64,000 nt of DNA from Pedobacter cryoconitis (GTDB taxonomy: Bacteria > Bacteroidota > Bacteroidia > Sphingobacteriales > Sphingobacteriaceae): the NCBI RefSeq assembly GCF_014200595.1, contig NZ_JACHCG010000001.1:1860001-1924000 (forward strand), written 5' to 3'. The notes below the pieces were generated by a model. It had not been told where the DNA came from, did no database searches, and saw only the letters and a program-made list of their open reading frames with translations. Position 1 is the stretch's first letter; each line of letters begins with the position of its first letter. Made by a program: the position numbers and the translations under genes. Positions 1 through 9,242 of the stretch are shown piece after piece.

Positions 1-2
1 GC

Positions 3-458
3 ATTGTGTTGTTCTTTCTAAAGAAGAAGAAGCTGGCTTTAGCTTTATTACTGGCATTTTTAAGCTCTGGAATTATTGTTCAGATTTTAAAGAAATTGCT
101 TAATGAACCCAGGCCGTCCCTTTATTTTGAGCAGATAGGGTTTAAATATTCCTATTTCATTAATGGGATACAGAAATTGCATTCTGCATCTTTTCCTTCT
201 GGCCATTCTGCTTCTGCTTTTGCTATGTGTATTGTGATTGCATTGTATTTTAAAGATAAACGAGTGAGTGTTTTGTGTTTATTGCTGGCTTTATTTGCAA
301 GTTATTCCAGAATTTATCTTGCACACCATTTTTTACCTGATGTTATGGTTGGTGCATTGATTGGTTCTGTATCCGGATTATTAACATATTACTTTGTCTG
401 GCGGTCTGCGGGCTTGTATACCAATGTAAATACTGATTTTAAAGGGGTAATGAAATAA
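3..458 (+). CDS. PAP2-family lipid phosphatase, 5' end outside window
   Basis: Membrane phosphatase of the PAP2 (type 2 phosphatidic acid phosphatase / undecaprenyl-PP phosphatase-like) superfamily. All three signature blocks are visible, numbered from the GTG at 6: K29-x6-R36-P37, P64-S-G-H67, and S101-R102-x5-H108-x3-D112. Together they form the vanadium-haloperoxidase-like active site. Hydrophobic stretches near residues 10-28, 70-82, 88-100 and 113-130 fit an integral membrane protein. The frame is open to the window edge and typical PAP2 proteins have further N-terminal helices, so the real start probably lies upstream and the GTG is only a fallback. It ends two bases before the convergent oxidoreductase gene. 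The lipid substrate cannot be told from sequence. Confidence 0.85.
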   Translation: MVLFFLKKKKLALALLLAFLSSGIIVQILKKLLNEPRPSLYFEQIGFKYSYFINGIQKLHSASFPSGHSASAFAMCIVIALYFKDKRVSVLCLLLALFASYSRIYLAHHFLPDVMVGALIGSVSGLLTYYFVWRSAGLYTNVNTDFKGVMK

Positions 459-460
459 TT

Positions 461-1819
461 CTAATATTTAAAAACTTTACCATCCACCATAACTTCCTGT
501 GTTGCTTCATCAAACACAGCCTTTTTTCCTGTTCTGACGGCTGCATTGGTCATAATATTGGCTATAGAATGATAATAACCCACTTCTACGGGAGCATGCG
601 TCTCTTGACGTGACCTGATACATTCCATCCAGTTCCGCATATGCGCAGAAGTTAATTTATCACCTCCGGTATTTGCAGACGCAGCTACTTTTTCTGTTTG
701 GTTAGTTAGCTTCAGGTCAGGCAACAGGTTCGGCTGCATATGCATTGCGCTTGCTGCATCGGCTTTAAGCCCGCCTTTAGCAGAAACCATATTCGTATTC
801 AGGTTCAGTTCACCACCATTGGAGTAATAAATTTCCGCTGGGTTTTCATCACCATTATGCATGCGGGAGGTAAAGACTACCTGAAAACCGTTCTCCGGAT
901 TATTCTGCTGACCATAATCAAATACTGCTGTAGTGGTGTCCCAGTTCCGTCGCCCATCTTTCCATTGATAGATTCCACCGTTGGCAACTACACTACGCGG
1001 ATGTTTTAATCCTGTAAACCAATGCACTGTGTCAATTTGATGCGACATCCATTGTCCGGGCATGCCCGATGAATATGGCCAGAATAAACGATATTCCAGG
1101 TATATACGCGGATCCCATTCTTCAAAGGGCCTGTTGATTAAAAAACGTTTCCAATCCGTATCCTCTTGTTTTAATCTGGCTACTAATTCTGGTCTGCGCC
1201 AGCGTCCGGGTTGATTTACATTCCAGCTGAGTTCTACCATCGTAATATCGCCGAACTTGCCGGATTTAATAAATTGTCCGGCCGCTATATAATTGTCACC
1301 GCTTCGCCTTTGTGAACCAATCTGAAGAATTTGATTGGATGCTTTTACGGCTTTTAAAGCTGCACGGGCATCAGACATCGTTTCTGCAAAAGGCTTTTCA
1401 CAATAGACATCACATTTGGCATTGATGGCTTCTATCGCATGTACAGCATGCTGAAAATCGGCCGTGCTCACAATAACAGCGTCCAGATCTTTTAGCTGAT
1501 ATAATTCATCGTTGTTGCGACAGGCTGTAATATCATGTCCTAATTTGGTTTTTAAAAAGTTTTCCCCTAATCCTCTGCGATAGTTCCAGAGATCGGACAC
1601 GGCAACAATATCAAAGTTCAGTTCCTTGTAATGGTTGAGAAAGCTGGGGAAGAGTGAAGTGGCAAACCGGTCTGAAAAACCGACTACACCGACTCTGACA
1701 CGCTCATTCGCGCCGATAATATTTCCATAACTTTTAGCCGATAAGCCCATAGTGCCCATGTAGGTTCCAGCGGCAGCAATTGCAGTTTGTTTGATAAATT
1801 TTCTTCTTGATGATAACAT
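461..1819 (-). CDS. Gfo/Idh/MocA family oxidoreductase with Tat-type leader
   Basis: NAD(P)-dependent sugar oxidoreductase of the Gfo/Idh/MocA family, 452 aa. The N-terminus begins SSRRKFIKQTAIAAAG, a twin-arginine-like leader common in secreted Bacteroidota members of this family. A Rossmann entry strand follows (VRVGVVGFSDRF, a variant of GxGxxG). The family Lys motif reads CEKPFAE, and the active-site block SHQIDTVHW carries the conserved Asp and His. The C-terminal half is the usual alpha/beta substrate domain. It lies 12 nt downstream of the DUF1080 gene on the same strand, so the two are probably co-transcribed. In related organisms such pairs oxidise glycosides at C3 and then cleave the 3-keto product. 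That pathway role is inferred from family and context. Confidence 0.88.
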   Translation of the reverse strand: MLSSRRKFIKQTAIAAAGTYMGTMGLSAKSYGNIIGANERVRVGVVGFSDRFATSLFPSFLNHYKELNFDIVAVSDLWNYRRGLGENFLKTKLGHDITACRNNDELYQLKDLDAVIVSTADFQHAVHAIEAINAKCDVYCEKPFAETMSDARAALKAVKASNQILQIGSQRRSGDNYIAAGQFIKSGKFGDITMVELSWNVNQPGRWRRPELVARLKQEDTDWKRFLINRPFEEWDPRIYLEYRLFWPYSSGMPGQWMSHQIDTVHWFTGLKHPRSVVANGGIYQWKDGRRNWDTTTAVFDYGQQNNPENGFQVVFTSRMHNGDENPAEIYYSNGGELNLNTNMVSAKGGLKADAASAMHMQPNLLPDLKLTNQTEKVAASANTGGDKLTSAHMRNWMECIRSRQETHAPVEVGYYHSIANIMTNAAVRTGKKAVFDEATQEVMVDGKVFKY

Positions 1820-1831
1820 AGCTGGCGGGAT

Positions 1832-3193
1832 TTAAAGTTGTTTTAATTTGATACTTCTAAAAAATACCTGATCACCGTGATCCTGTAACAGGATATGTCC
1901 TTTTGGAGCCATCCCGAAGTTTTTCCAGTCTTTATATTTACTATCTGCTACCAAAGCGAGGAATTCTGCCGATCCTCTTACGTATTCCAGGATCTTATAG
2001 CCATTTAGCCAATATTCTATTTTATTATCTGGATAGACTCTGATTAATCCGCTGTTCCATTCACCGATTTTTCGCTGTGCGTTAGGAATTTTTTTACTGG
2101 TAATCAGATCATACAAAGAACCCAATGTCCTGTTGCCATTTTTTCCCAATTTCGCATCCGGATGTCTTTCATCATCCAATATCTGATATTCAGGGCCAAT
2201 TGCAGAGCCTTTATTTCCTTCGGTAAGCGTCACAAAATATTTAACACCGCTATTTGCACCTTCAGTTAGCTTAAAATCGAATTTCATTTCAAAAGCACCA
2301 TATTGTTTTTCGGTTACGATATCACCACCGTTTGTAGATTCTGCACCATTAGATTTCTGAACACTCAGTTCTCCGTCTTTAATGATCCAGCCACTTTCAG
2401 GGAAGGTTGTTTTATAAGCGCCGCGCCAGCCTTTGGTCGTTTTTCCGTCCCACAGTAAGCTATAGCCTGCTGCTTTTTCCTGGGGACTCACTGTATTGGG
2501 TACGAGATTGACGACATAAATATTATCCGCTTTTGAAGGTTTCAGCTGTTCAGTCTGTATACGGATATTGCGCCAGTGGATTTGTTTGCCGGGCTGATCA
2601 TCTTTGCCAATTGCATGTACTTGCAGGGCGATAAATCCAGCAGGGGTCAGCGCGTCCACTACGTTGGCAGTCGGAACACCGTTGATCCAGGTACGGATAG
2701 AATTTCCAATACATTCTATGCGGTATTTGTTCCACTGGTCATTTTTAAAGGCTTGTTCTCCTTTCGGGTTAATATCCAGCGGATATAACCAGCCTCTTCT
2801 TGCTTCATCATAAATACCTCCGGAAAACTTACGGTCGGAGGGATCAACTTCTACCTGATAACCATGTACTCTTCCATTTTGATAATCAGCATTGCTTTCA
2901 CTTCGTATTTGCACGCCGGAATTCATGGAATTATCTACTTTCAATTCCAGTTCGAGAATAAAGTCACCGTAGCTTTTTGTAGTGGCGAGAAAGGAATTTG
3001 GTGTATTGGAAACTGTCGTCCCTATAATCTCGTTATTAATTACTTCGTATCTGGCTTGTCCGTTAAGTTGTTTCCAGCCTTTGAGATCTTTTCCATTAAA
3101 TAGATTCTGCCATTTCTGATTTTGTGCCTGGAGGGTTGAGGGCAGGCTGATGAATAATAAACCTGCGAGGGTTAAGAGGTGCTTTGTTTTCAT
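1832..3193 (-). CDS. Tandem DUF1080 (3-keto-disaccharide hydrolase-like) secreted protein
   Basis: Secreted 453-aa protein with a signal peptide (about residues 1-23, ending LQAQ) and two DUF1080 domains of the concanavalin-like jelly-roll type. The first covers roughly residues 28-215 (opening [15 protein letters not shown]) and the second roughly 245-450 ([14 protein letters not shown]). Each has the typical NSGVQIR or NSGVKYF strand. Members of this family act on 3-keto-glycosides made by Gfo/Idh/MocA dehydrogenases, and one is encoded directly downstream. Two domains in one chain are common in this phylum. Substrate is not predictable; the domain assignment is firm, the activity is inferred. 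Confidence 0.87.
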   Translation of the reverse strand: MKTKHLLTLAGLLFISLPSTLQAQNQKWQNLFNGKDLKGWKQLNGQARYEVINNEIIGTTVSNTPNSFLATTKSYGDFILELELKVDNSMNSGVQIRSESNADYQNGRVHGYQVEVDPSDRKFSGGIYDEARRGWLYPLDINPKGEQAFKNDQWNKYRIECIGNSIRTWINGVPTANVVDALTPAGFIALQVHAIGKDDQPGKQIHWRNIRIQTEQLKPSKADNIYVVNLVPNTVSPQEKAAGYSLLWDGKTTKGWRGAYKTTFPESGWIIKDGELSVQKSNGAESTNGGDIVTEKQYGAFEMKFDFKLTEGANSGVKYFVTLTEGNKGSAIGPEYQILDDERHPDAKLGKNGNRTLGSLYDLITSKKIPNAQRKIGEWNSGLIRVYPDNKIEYWLNGYKILEYVRGSAEFLALVADSKYKDWKNFGMAPKGHILLQDHGDQVFFRSIKLKQL

Positions 3194-3646
3194 ATTTGGT
3201 TAGTAGGTTGAGGTTAGCGTTGTCGAATTAGCTAATCTAATATAGTATAATGATATGGAAGATTGAAACTATAAGGTTATAACAACTTATTGATATTTAA
3301 AGGTATAAAGGGGTTCTGAGTGTATTAAATACACGTTTTCATTGCTGATATTTTCTTTGTAAAAATTTGGTTATACGCTAAAAGAAAATGCTATGTCTGA
3401 ATAACTACTTTTGTATGTAAAATGGAACGTACTATAAAACAGACGTTTGCGGTGACATGTTAAGTATTTGTAGCAAGAGGTTTAATAATTACAATGTTTT
3501 TTGCTTTTAAGTTTAAGCCCTGACGGTGTTAAAAACCGAGATTTTTCTATGTTTACACTTGTATGCTATTGATTACTAGTTGTTAATGGCAGAATTTTTG
3601 ACGTAATTGTGGTAGTTAATATTTTACAACCCTAAAACAAAAAGTT
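3194..3646. other. 453-bp intergenic region between divergent units
   Basis: AT-rich spacer between the leftward DUF1080 operon and the rightward tssD genes. It must contain both promoters. A TACTTTTG at 3406-3413 fits the Bacteroidota -7 consensus TAnnTTTG on the plus strand but lacks a well-placed -33 TTG and lies about 230 bp before tssD. A short palindrome GTGTATT-A-AATACAC lies at 3320-3334. No convincing small gene, RNA or repeat was found. Confidence 0.4.
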
Positions 3647-4042
3647 ATGGCTTTCAAAGCAAGATTAAACTTTTCGGGCAAGGAGTACGATGTGCTTCAC
3701 TGTGCCTATTCTCTAAACCGTGATGTAGATGCAAAAGGAAGACCCTCTTCCGGAGTGTATGGTGGAACGATCGATATCGAACTCGAATCTACCGAAGACA
3801 CCTCTGTCATCGAAGCAATGGTAAACAACCAGTACAAACCTTTAGCTGGCACGCTGCTGATTAAAAAATCAGAAGAAGATGCCAAGATGAAGGAAGTTCA
3901 TTTTGAAGACGGGTATATTGTGAAATATACCGAAGGAATCAACATCACCGGAGATAATCCGATGACCTTGAAATTCCAGATCTCTGCACGTAAACTAAAA
4001 GCAGGGAATGCCGAACATGTTAATGATTGGCCAAAAGCGTAA
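3647..4042 (+). CDS. tssD: Type VI secretion tube protein TssD (Hcp), copy 1
   Basis: A 131-aa Hcp/TssD of the Bacteroidota (T6SS-iii) type. It forms stacked hexameric rings as the inner tube of the contractile machine and is itself secreted. The family hallmarks are the opening MAFKARLNFSGKEYDV, the SLNRDVDAKGRPSSGVYGG segment and the C-terminal ARKLKxGNAEH. It is the first of two paralogues separated by 38 nt. No sheath, baseplate or ClpV gene is present in the window, so the core apparatus must be encoded elsewhere. Length matches the family. Confidence 0.93.
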   Translation: MAFKARLNFSGKEYDVLHCAYSLNRDVDAKGRPSSGVYGGTIDIELESTEDTSVIEAMVNNQYKPLAGTLLIKKSEEDAKMKEVHFEDGYIVKYTEGINITGDNPMTLKFQISARKLKAGNAEHVNDWPKA

Positions 4043-4080
4043 TTCAAATTCAGGAAGTTTAACATTTAAAAAAAATTATC

Positions 4081-4476
4081 ATGGCATTTAAAACCAGGTT
4101 GACTCTAGGGTCGAAAGAATTCGATGTGCTGCAATGCAGCTATTCATTAAACAGAGATGTGGACGCAAAGGGACGTCCGTCATCAGGAGTTTATGGTGGA
4201 ACTATTCATTTAGAAATTGAATCTACTGAAGATACTTCAGTAATTGAGTCTATGGTGAATAACCAGTATAAGCCACAAGCAGGAACAATTGTATTCAAAA
4301 AGGGTGAAGAAGATGCAAAAATGAAAGAATTGCATTTCGAAGATGGTTACATCATCCAGTACAATGAAGGGATTGCAGTGAACGACAATACTCCAATGAC
4401 TTTGAGCTTTGTAGTATCTGCGCGTAAACTTAAGATTGGTAATGCTGAGCATACCAACGACTGGCCAAAAGCTTAG
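4081..4476 (+). CDS. tssD: Type VI secretion tube protein TssD (Hcp), copy 2
   Basis: Second 131-aa TssD paralogue, colinear with the first over its whole length without gaps. Differences cluster in the middle strands and the C-terminal third (for example GIAVNDNTPMTLSF against GINITGDNPMTLKF). Duplicated TssD genes ahead of VgrG are common in T6SS-iii cargo islands; the copies may form mixed tubes or carry different cargo, which is inference. A strong terminator follows directly, so both tssD genes can be made in excess over the downstream vgrG. Confidence 0.93.
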   Translation: MAFKTRLTLGSKEFDVLQCSYSLNRDVDAKGRPSSGVYGGTIHLEIESTEDTSVIESMVNNQYKPQAGTIVFKKGEEDAKMKELHFEDGYIIQYNEGIAVNDNTPMTLSFVVSARKLKIGNAEHTNDWPKA

Positions 4477-4498
4477 TTAGCACAATCTACCTCTGTAT

Positions 4499-4532
4499 CT
4501 GTAGGAAGCCGGGACGGTTTCCTACAGTTTTT
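4499..4532 (+). terminator. Rho-independent terminator after the tssD pair
   Basis: Stem CTGTAGGAAGCC / GGTTTCCTACAG (12 bp with one G-T wobble, 5-nt loop) followed by five T residues. It separates the tssD pair from vgrG 30 nt further on, and probably acts as a partial attenuator. Confidence 0.85.
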
Positions 4533-4561
4533 CTATTGAATCATCTTCTTACTTATTCATC

Positions 4562-6337
4562 ATGGTAAACAAGCTAATTGTAGACATCAGCATAGAGCAG
4601 GTGACTATAACGCATTTCAGCCGTTTTACGCTGGATCAGCGTTTTAATGAACATCATACTTTTGAACTTCGTATCAATCATGACCAGATTGAAAATACTG
4701 GTGGTATTACACTCACAAAATCTAAAGATTTTATAGGTAAGAATTTAACTATTCAGTTTGCACGATTAGGCGATACCGGAAATATTTTCACAGGAATAAT
4801 TACTAAAGTTGAAATTGCCCAGACTCATGGGCTCCGGGGTGATATTGTGATTACAGGTTATAGTCCTGATATTTTACTGAACAGGGGGCCTGATCTTGGC
4901 TCTTATCTGAATAAAGATCTTAAAAGTATAATTACGCAAGCCACTAATGATACTCCACAGAATGATCTTGACTTTCAAATTAATCCTGGCTACAGTGCTG
5001 CAATTGATTATCTGATACAATATAAAGAGAGTGATTTTGATTTCATCAACAGGCTTTCCTCAGAATATCATGAATGGTTTTTTTATGATGGCCGCATCCT
5101 GCATTTCGGGAAGCCTGATGAACAGGAAGAAATTGCCCTGATTTACGGGCGGGATCTTCAGAGTTTGCAGTACGGAATGCAGATAGCTCCTCTGAATTAT
5201 AAGAAGTTTGCCTATCATTCTAAGCAGGATGAATTGCTGAGTGCTCAGCCGCAGACTGCAAGTTCCAGCTTTTCAGATGTTTCACATGCAATATCTGCTT
5301 CAAATAATGTCTTTAGTAAATGTTTCAATCAGCCTTTAAGTGTCAGAGTTAATTCTCAGAGCGAGATTGACGCTTTTGTGAATGATGAACATAAAGCTTT
5401 AGTGTCAGGATTAGTCAGCATTTCTGGCAAAGGAGATAATGCGAAAGTAGGAATAGGGAAAATTGTTAATATCAGTACGAGTATGCACAATGGCTTAGAT
5501 TTTCAGGTAGAAGATTTCGGTAAATTTATTGTAACTGCCATACACCATGAGATTGATGGCATCGGTCATTATCATCACACTTTTGATGGAGTGGCAGCAG
5601 ATAGTGAGAAACTCCAGGTAAAAAAGATTCAGAAACCATTTGCTGATATGCAACTGGCTGATGTGGTCGATAATAATGATCCTCAGGGGAATGGGCGTAT
5701 AAAGGTGAAGTTTAAATGGCAATGCCAGACAAATGATCCTACAGAATGGTTACGCGTAATGACTCCCGATGCAGGAAGCAGTGATAAAGTAAGTAAAAAC
5801 AGGGGGTTTGTGTTTATTCCGGAAAAGGGAGATCAGGTTGTGGTTGCTTTTGAAGAAGGGAATATCGCCAGGCCAATTGTGATGGGCAGTGTGTTTCACG
5901 GCAAAAGTGGAACTGGGGGCAGTGCCAGTAATAATAGTAAAAGCCTGACCTCAAAAAGTGGCCATACTGTTCAGTTAAATGATGGTGGTGGAATAACGAT
6001 AAAAGATAAAACCGGCGGTAATCATATTGTTGTGGATGGCCAGAATAAGGTAACAGTTACATCAAGTCAGACCGTAGTTTTAACTAATGGTACGGCGGCG
6101 ATTACGCTTGAAAATGATAAAATCACCATACATGCCTCTGAAATTGAAATTGCGAAAAAAGACGGGAAATCTGCGAAAATTGATATCAACGGAGATTTGA
6201 CCAATATCAATACAAAGGATATGACAATAACTTCGACTAATAATACAATTACCGGTACCAATAATACGATGTCTGGTAAAAATCACATCACAGGAGGTGA
6301 TACAAAAATTGATATGGGTGATGTTTTTATTAATTAA
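4562..6337 (+). CDS. vgrG: Type VI secretion spike protein VgrG (TssI)
   Basis: Spike-tip trimer protein of T6SS-iii, 591 aa. The N-terminal two-thirds is the phage gp27/gpD-like region. The gp5-like OB-fold starts near residue 365 (block GRIKVKFKWQ, later GFVFIPEKGDQVVVAFEEGN). The C-terminal ~130 residues are a beta-helix-like needle with short Thr/Asn-rich repeats such as TITSTNNTITGTNNTMSG. It ends 6 nt before the next gene. No enzymatic extension is fused, so the cargo is the PAAR-like effector encoded downstream. Confidence 0.93.
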   Translation: MVNKLIVDISIEQVTITHFSRFTLDQRFNEHHTFELRINHDQIENTGGITLTKSKDFIGKNLTIQFARLGDTGNIFTGIITKVEIAQTHGLRGDIVITGYSPDILLNRGPDLGSYLNKDLKSIITQATNDTPQNDLDFQINPGYSAAIDYLIQYKESDFDFINRLSSEYHEWFFYDGRILHFGKPDEQEEIALIYGRDLQSLQYGMQIAPLNYKKFAYHSKQDELLSAQPQTASSSFSDVSHAISASNNVFSKCFNQPLSVRVNSQSEIDAFVNDEHKALVSGLVSISGKGDNAKVGIGKIVNISTSMHNGLDFQVEDFGKFIVTAIHHEIDGIGHYHHTFDGVAADSEKLQVKKIQKPFADMQLADVVDNNDPQGNGRIKVKFKWQCQTNDPTEWLRVMTPDAGSSDKVSKNRGFVFIPEKGDQVVVAFEEGNIARPIVMGSVFHGKSGTGGSASNNSKSLTSKSGHTVQLNDGGGITIKDKTGGNHIVVDGQNKVTVTSSQTVVLTNGTAAITLENDKITIHASEIEIAKKDGKSAKIDINGDLTNINTKDMTITSTNNTITGTNNTMSGKNHITGGDTKIDMGDVFIN

Positions 6338-6343
6338 TATAGG

Positions 6344-7291
6344 ATGAAAGATTCTAAAGTTCTCATTAAACAACCATTTCAGGAACAATATACTATCAGA
6401 ATAGAATCTGAGGTTAACGGCGTAGATGTATTTGTTACTTCTACAGTGCTATTGAGATACGATTTTAATGTATTAAAAGTAGAAAATGGCCAAATTGAAG
6501 TCCGGCTAATCCAATTAGATAACGTGTTATTGGAAGCTAACAATCCAATGATCAGAGAAGTTGCTCAGATCAGCCAGGTATTTGGGCGGATGTATAATGA
6601 ACTCCATTTATTATTAGATGATAAGGGTTCCATATTAAAAGTATTAAATAATGATCTGGTGCTATCCAAATGGGGGCAGACCAAAGCAGAAATGGAGAAA
6701 CATATTGCAGGGAATGACGACTTGAGGCATGCAATTTCTCTGAATGATGCAATCTTTAACAGTCCTGAAAGGGTGAGAGAGGCCGCACAGGCAAATGAGT
6801 TTTTACGTGTGTACTTTGGGCAGGTATATGGAGTGGATTTGCCTTTGAAAACCAGTTTTAAAGGAACTAATATTTTTAATACTGTTAATATGGACTGGAC
6901 GCTTGCAATTAATAGCTCAGTCTCTTTACCGCCAGTTCCTGGTGTAAATTCTTTTACAATAAATACTAAAGCTGTCCCGGCTATGACTTTGAATTCAAAG
7001 TTTTATGAAGATGCTTATAATCAATTCTCCACTAAAATTGATATTAAAAGTTTAAAGACTGTACTGTTTCAGGAAGAAACCAGGATTATCGATTATCATA
7101 CAGGGAGAGTACAGGAAGCGGAAGTAAGTAAAGTTGAAATAGCAGAGGAGAAGAAATTGTATAATAAATTGAAATATATTCTTAAAAGTGATTCTGGAAT
7201 AGTTATTAAGCCAGTAGAAAAGAGTGAGGAATCTGCCGTTTTAGTGGAAGAAGAAAAGAAAGAGACAGGCTCTAAGTTTAAGTTTTTTTAA
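6344..7291 (+). CDS. Unrecognised 315-aa protein between VgrG and PAAR effector
   Basis: No signal peptide or membrane segment. An N-terminal beta-rich region (about 1-85) is followed by a mainly alpha-helical middle with aromatic blocks such as VFGRMYNELHLL and FLRVYFGQVYG. A charged, Lys/Glu-rich tail of about 40 residues ends KFKFF. I do not recognise an enzyme motif. Its fixed place between vgrG and the effector, 6 nt from vgrG, suggests a spike adaptor or chaperone that loads the PAAR-like effector. That role comes only from position. Confidence 0.6.
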   Translation: MKDSKVLIKQPFQEQYTIRIESEVNGVDVFVTSTVLLRYDFNVLKVENGQIEVRLIQLDNVLLEANNPMIREVAQISQVFGRMYNELHLLLDDKGSILKVLNNDLVLSKWGQTKAEMEKHIAGNDDLRHAISLNDAIFNSPERVREAAQANEFLRVYFGQVYGVDLPLKTSFKGTNIFNTVNMDWTLAINSSVSLPPVPGVNSFTINTKAVPAMTLNSKFYEDAYNQFSTKIDIKSLKTVLFQEETRIIDYHTGRVQEAEVSKVEIAEEKKLYNKLKYILKSDSGIVIKPVEKSEESAVLVEEEKKETGSKFKFF

Positions 7292-7297
7292 TAGGTA

Positions 7298-7319
7298 ATT
7301 GTCTTTTTTTGAAGACAAT
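7298..7319 (+). other. Small hairpin between the 315-aa and 88-aa genes
   Basis: ATTGTCTT / AAGACAAT with a T-rich loop, lying in the 42-nt gap. It has no 3' T-tract, so it is unlikely to terminate fully; it may be an RNA processing or stability element. Confidence 0.4.
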
Positions 7320-7333
7320 AAGTTGATTGGATT

Positions 7334-7600
7334 ATGCAGAACAAATTAGGTACATCGATAAAGATATTAAGTCAAACTACGCTGCGCCTTGGTATTTGCA
7401 CATTACAGTTTGGTGTTTCTACAGAAAAATTCGCTAATGCAGAAAAGGTTACGAATGTGATACTCAAGTTTTCAGGTAAAAAGCCTGTGCATATTGGAGA
7501 AACAACCGATGTTTTAAGCCTCGGTCTTAAAATAGTAAGACATGGTGAAAGGTTAGGTATAGGATTTATAAAACGTAAACAGACTATTCAAAAAGTATAA
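7334..7600 (+). CDS. Small unrecognised protein of the T6SS cargo island
   Basis: A basic 88-aa protein (pattern FxxxxLRLGICTLQFG near the N-terminus, GERLGIGFIKRKQ near the C-terminus), probably cytosolic, with no signal peptide. It sits 3 nt before the effector gene and is probably translated with it. Size and location fit a small effector chaperone or co-effector, but no family is recognised. Confidence 0.5.
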   Translation: MQNKLGTSIKILSQTTLRLGICTLQFGVSTEKFANAEKVTNVILKFSGKKPVHIGETTDVLSLGLKIVRHGERLGIGFIKRKQTIQKV

Positions 7601-7603
7601 ATA

Positions 7604-9211
7604 ATGGGGCATAAAAGAATCACGGAAAAAGACTTTTGGATATGCTCTGAAGGTAACGTGCCGGCCCAGCTTCAGTCTACCCAAAAATCGACAAAGAAAA
7701 GCTCGGGTGAAAAATATATTACAGTTAAAGATACTTCAACCAGTAGCTGGATAGACTTTGGGTGTAAGAAGGCTATGCTGATCTATGCAATTATAGCTGC
7801 CGCTGTTGTTGTAATAGCGGCTATGACTGTGGCTACTGGTGGTGCTGCGCTTATTGCGCTCGGCGCACTTGCTGGTTTGGCAGGCGCTGCATGGGGAGCG
7901 GTAATCGGTGCTTTATTATGTGGTCAGACAGCGGCTAAAGGAAGAACCTGGATAGAGGTACCTAAAGCAAGAATGACTTCTATACAAGGAGTGCGTCAGA
8001 TAACCGGAGATTGTACCATGACCTGTATGGTTGGTGGAACAATCTCTTTTGCACCGGAAATTAAAAGTTGGAGTCAGGCTGTGTCTTTGGGTGCGGCTAA
8101 CTATATTGGCGGATTAATGGAAGGGATGATGGCTGGAGCAGCTATCGGCATGGGTGGAGCGGCAATTAGTGGTGGGGCAGGAGCATTTGGCGCTGGTGGA
8201 ATGAGAGGACTTGGCCAGGCAGCCTTACAATTTGCTAAAAGTGCTCCGATGAATGTGCTCAGGAATATTGGGGCTTCTTTTGGTTATGCAGGTGTGGGAG
8301 CCAGTACTTCGGCAGTTACGACTACAATCGGAGCTGCCGTAGGATTACGGGGATTAACTTCAGCTCAGGCTGGATTACAGCACTATGGCAGTACCGGAGA
8401 ATCAGGTTGGGGAGCAGCTGGAAAAGGTGTCGTTGGTATGGAAACGGGAATGTATCATTCTGTGAAAAACCTGACTACTTTTCATAATCCGGAAACTGGT
8501 GCCTTTGAATGGCAGGGTACATGGCAGGATGTTACAGGTTTAGCACTGCTGCTTTCTCCTGTTCATAAAGCAGCTGAAGAAGTAAATGGTAAAAAACCTA
8601 AAGGTGAGGAGCCTGTGCAGGATGGTGAGGGCATACGAGATCCTAATATTAACAATGAAAGACGCACTGGACAAGAAGGAGAGTCTGGGACGTTTGAAGA
8701 TGCTGTAGCTGATCCACCAGGTACCTATAGAGATAATAAAGGAAGGTTACGTGATACACAAACGAAACAATTTGTGGCTGATCCCAATAGAATTGCAGAG
8801 CAAAGAGCAGCACCTGATCCAAATAACCCAAATAATCCAAATAGACCAAGTTGGAGGCAGAGTGAATTAGATGCGGAGCAGGCCTATCCTAACTATGATA
8901 CTCAAAAGAGTTTTATTGATAGAAAAGAGGTTCCCTATGGGACTGAGGGTAGTACAAGACCAGATCTATATGCTGAAGGACATAGCGTAGAGGTTAAAAA
9001 TTATGACGTTGAAACTTCTTCCGGAAGAGGTAATTTAAACAGAGAATTAACAAGGCAATACAACGAGAGGATAGAACATTTACCTGAAGGTACATCGCAA
9101 ACAGCAGTAATTGATGTTAGAGGGCAGAATATATCACCTGAAGCATTAATTCAACTCGAGGCAGATATAGTGCAAAATTGCCCTGATTTGGAAGTGATTT
9201 TTGTTCAATAA
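7604..9211 (+). CDS. PAAR-like T6SS effector with C-terminal PD-(D/E)xK (PoNe-like) DNase
   Basis: A 535-aa polymorphic toxin. Residues 1-150 form a PAAR-like (DUF4280-type) domain whose Cys-containing halves (FWICSEGNVPAQLQ; TGDCTMTCMVGGTI) flank a hydrophobic segment at about 57-107. A Gly/Ala-rich helical region at about 160-285 could cross membranes and deliver the toxin. A linker rich in Pro and Asn (about 335-415) leads to the toxin from about residue 418. The toxin has GTEGSTRPDLY, D454-x8-E463-V-K465 and IDVRGQ, the pattern of PD-(D/E)xK nucleases and close to the PoNe DNase family as I recall it. It would ride the VgrG tip and cut DNA in rival cells. An immunity gene follows at once. 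Confidence 0.85.
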   Translation: MGHKRITEKDFWICSEGNVPAQLQSTQKSTKKSSGEKYITVKDTSTSSWIDFGCKKAMLIYAIIAAAVVVIAAMTVATGGAALIALGALAGLAGAAWGAVIGALLCGQTAAKGRTWIEVPKARMTSIQGVRQITGDCTMTCMVGGTISFAPEIKSWSQAVSLGAANYIGGLMEGMMAGAAIGMGGAAISGGAGAFGAGGMRGLGQAALQFAKSAPMNVLRNIGASFGYAGVGASTSAVTTTIGAAVGLRGLTSAQAGLQHYGSTGESGWGAAGKGVVGMETGMYHSVKNLTTFHNPETGAFEWQGTWQDVTGLALLLSPVHKAAEEVNGKKPKGEEPVQDGEGIRDPNINNERRTGQEGESGTFEDAVADPPGTYRDNKGRLRDTQTKQFVADPNRIAEQRAAPDPNNPNNPNRPSWRQSELDAEQAYPNYDTQKSFIDRKEVPYGTEGSTRPDLYAEGHSVEVKNYDVETSSGRGNLNRELTRQYNERIEHLPEGTSQTAVIDVRGQNISPEALIQLEADIVQNCPDLEVIFVQ

Positions 9212-9242
9212 TTTATACATTTACTTAATAAATAAATTTTCT

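Noticed and set aside
3320..3334. Palindrome GTGTATT-A-AATACAC
   Set aside because: Short, AT-rich and not placed near a clear promoter; likely to occur by chance in this spacer.
9201..9242. Upstream start for the Imm70 gene overlapping the effector stop
   Set aside because: The extra 14 residues do not resemble the family, whose similarity begins at the ATG at 9243.
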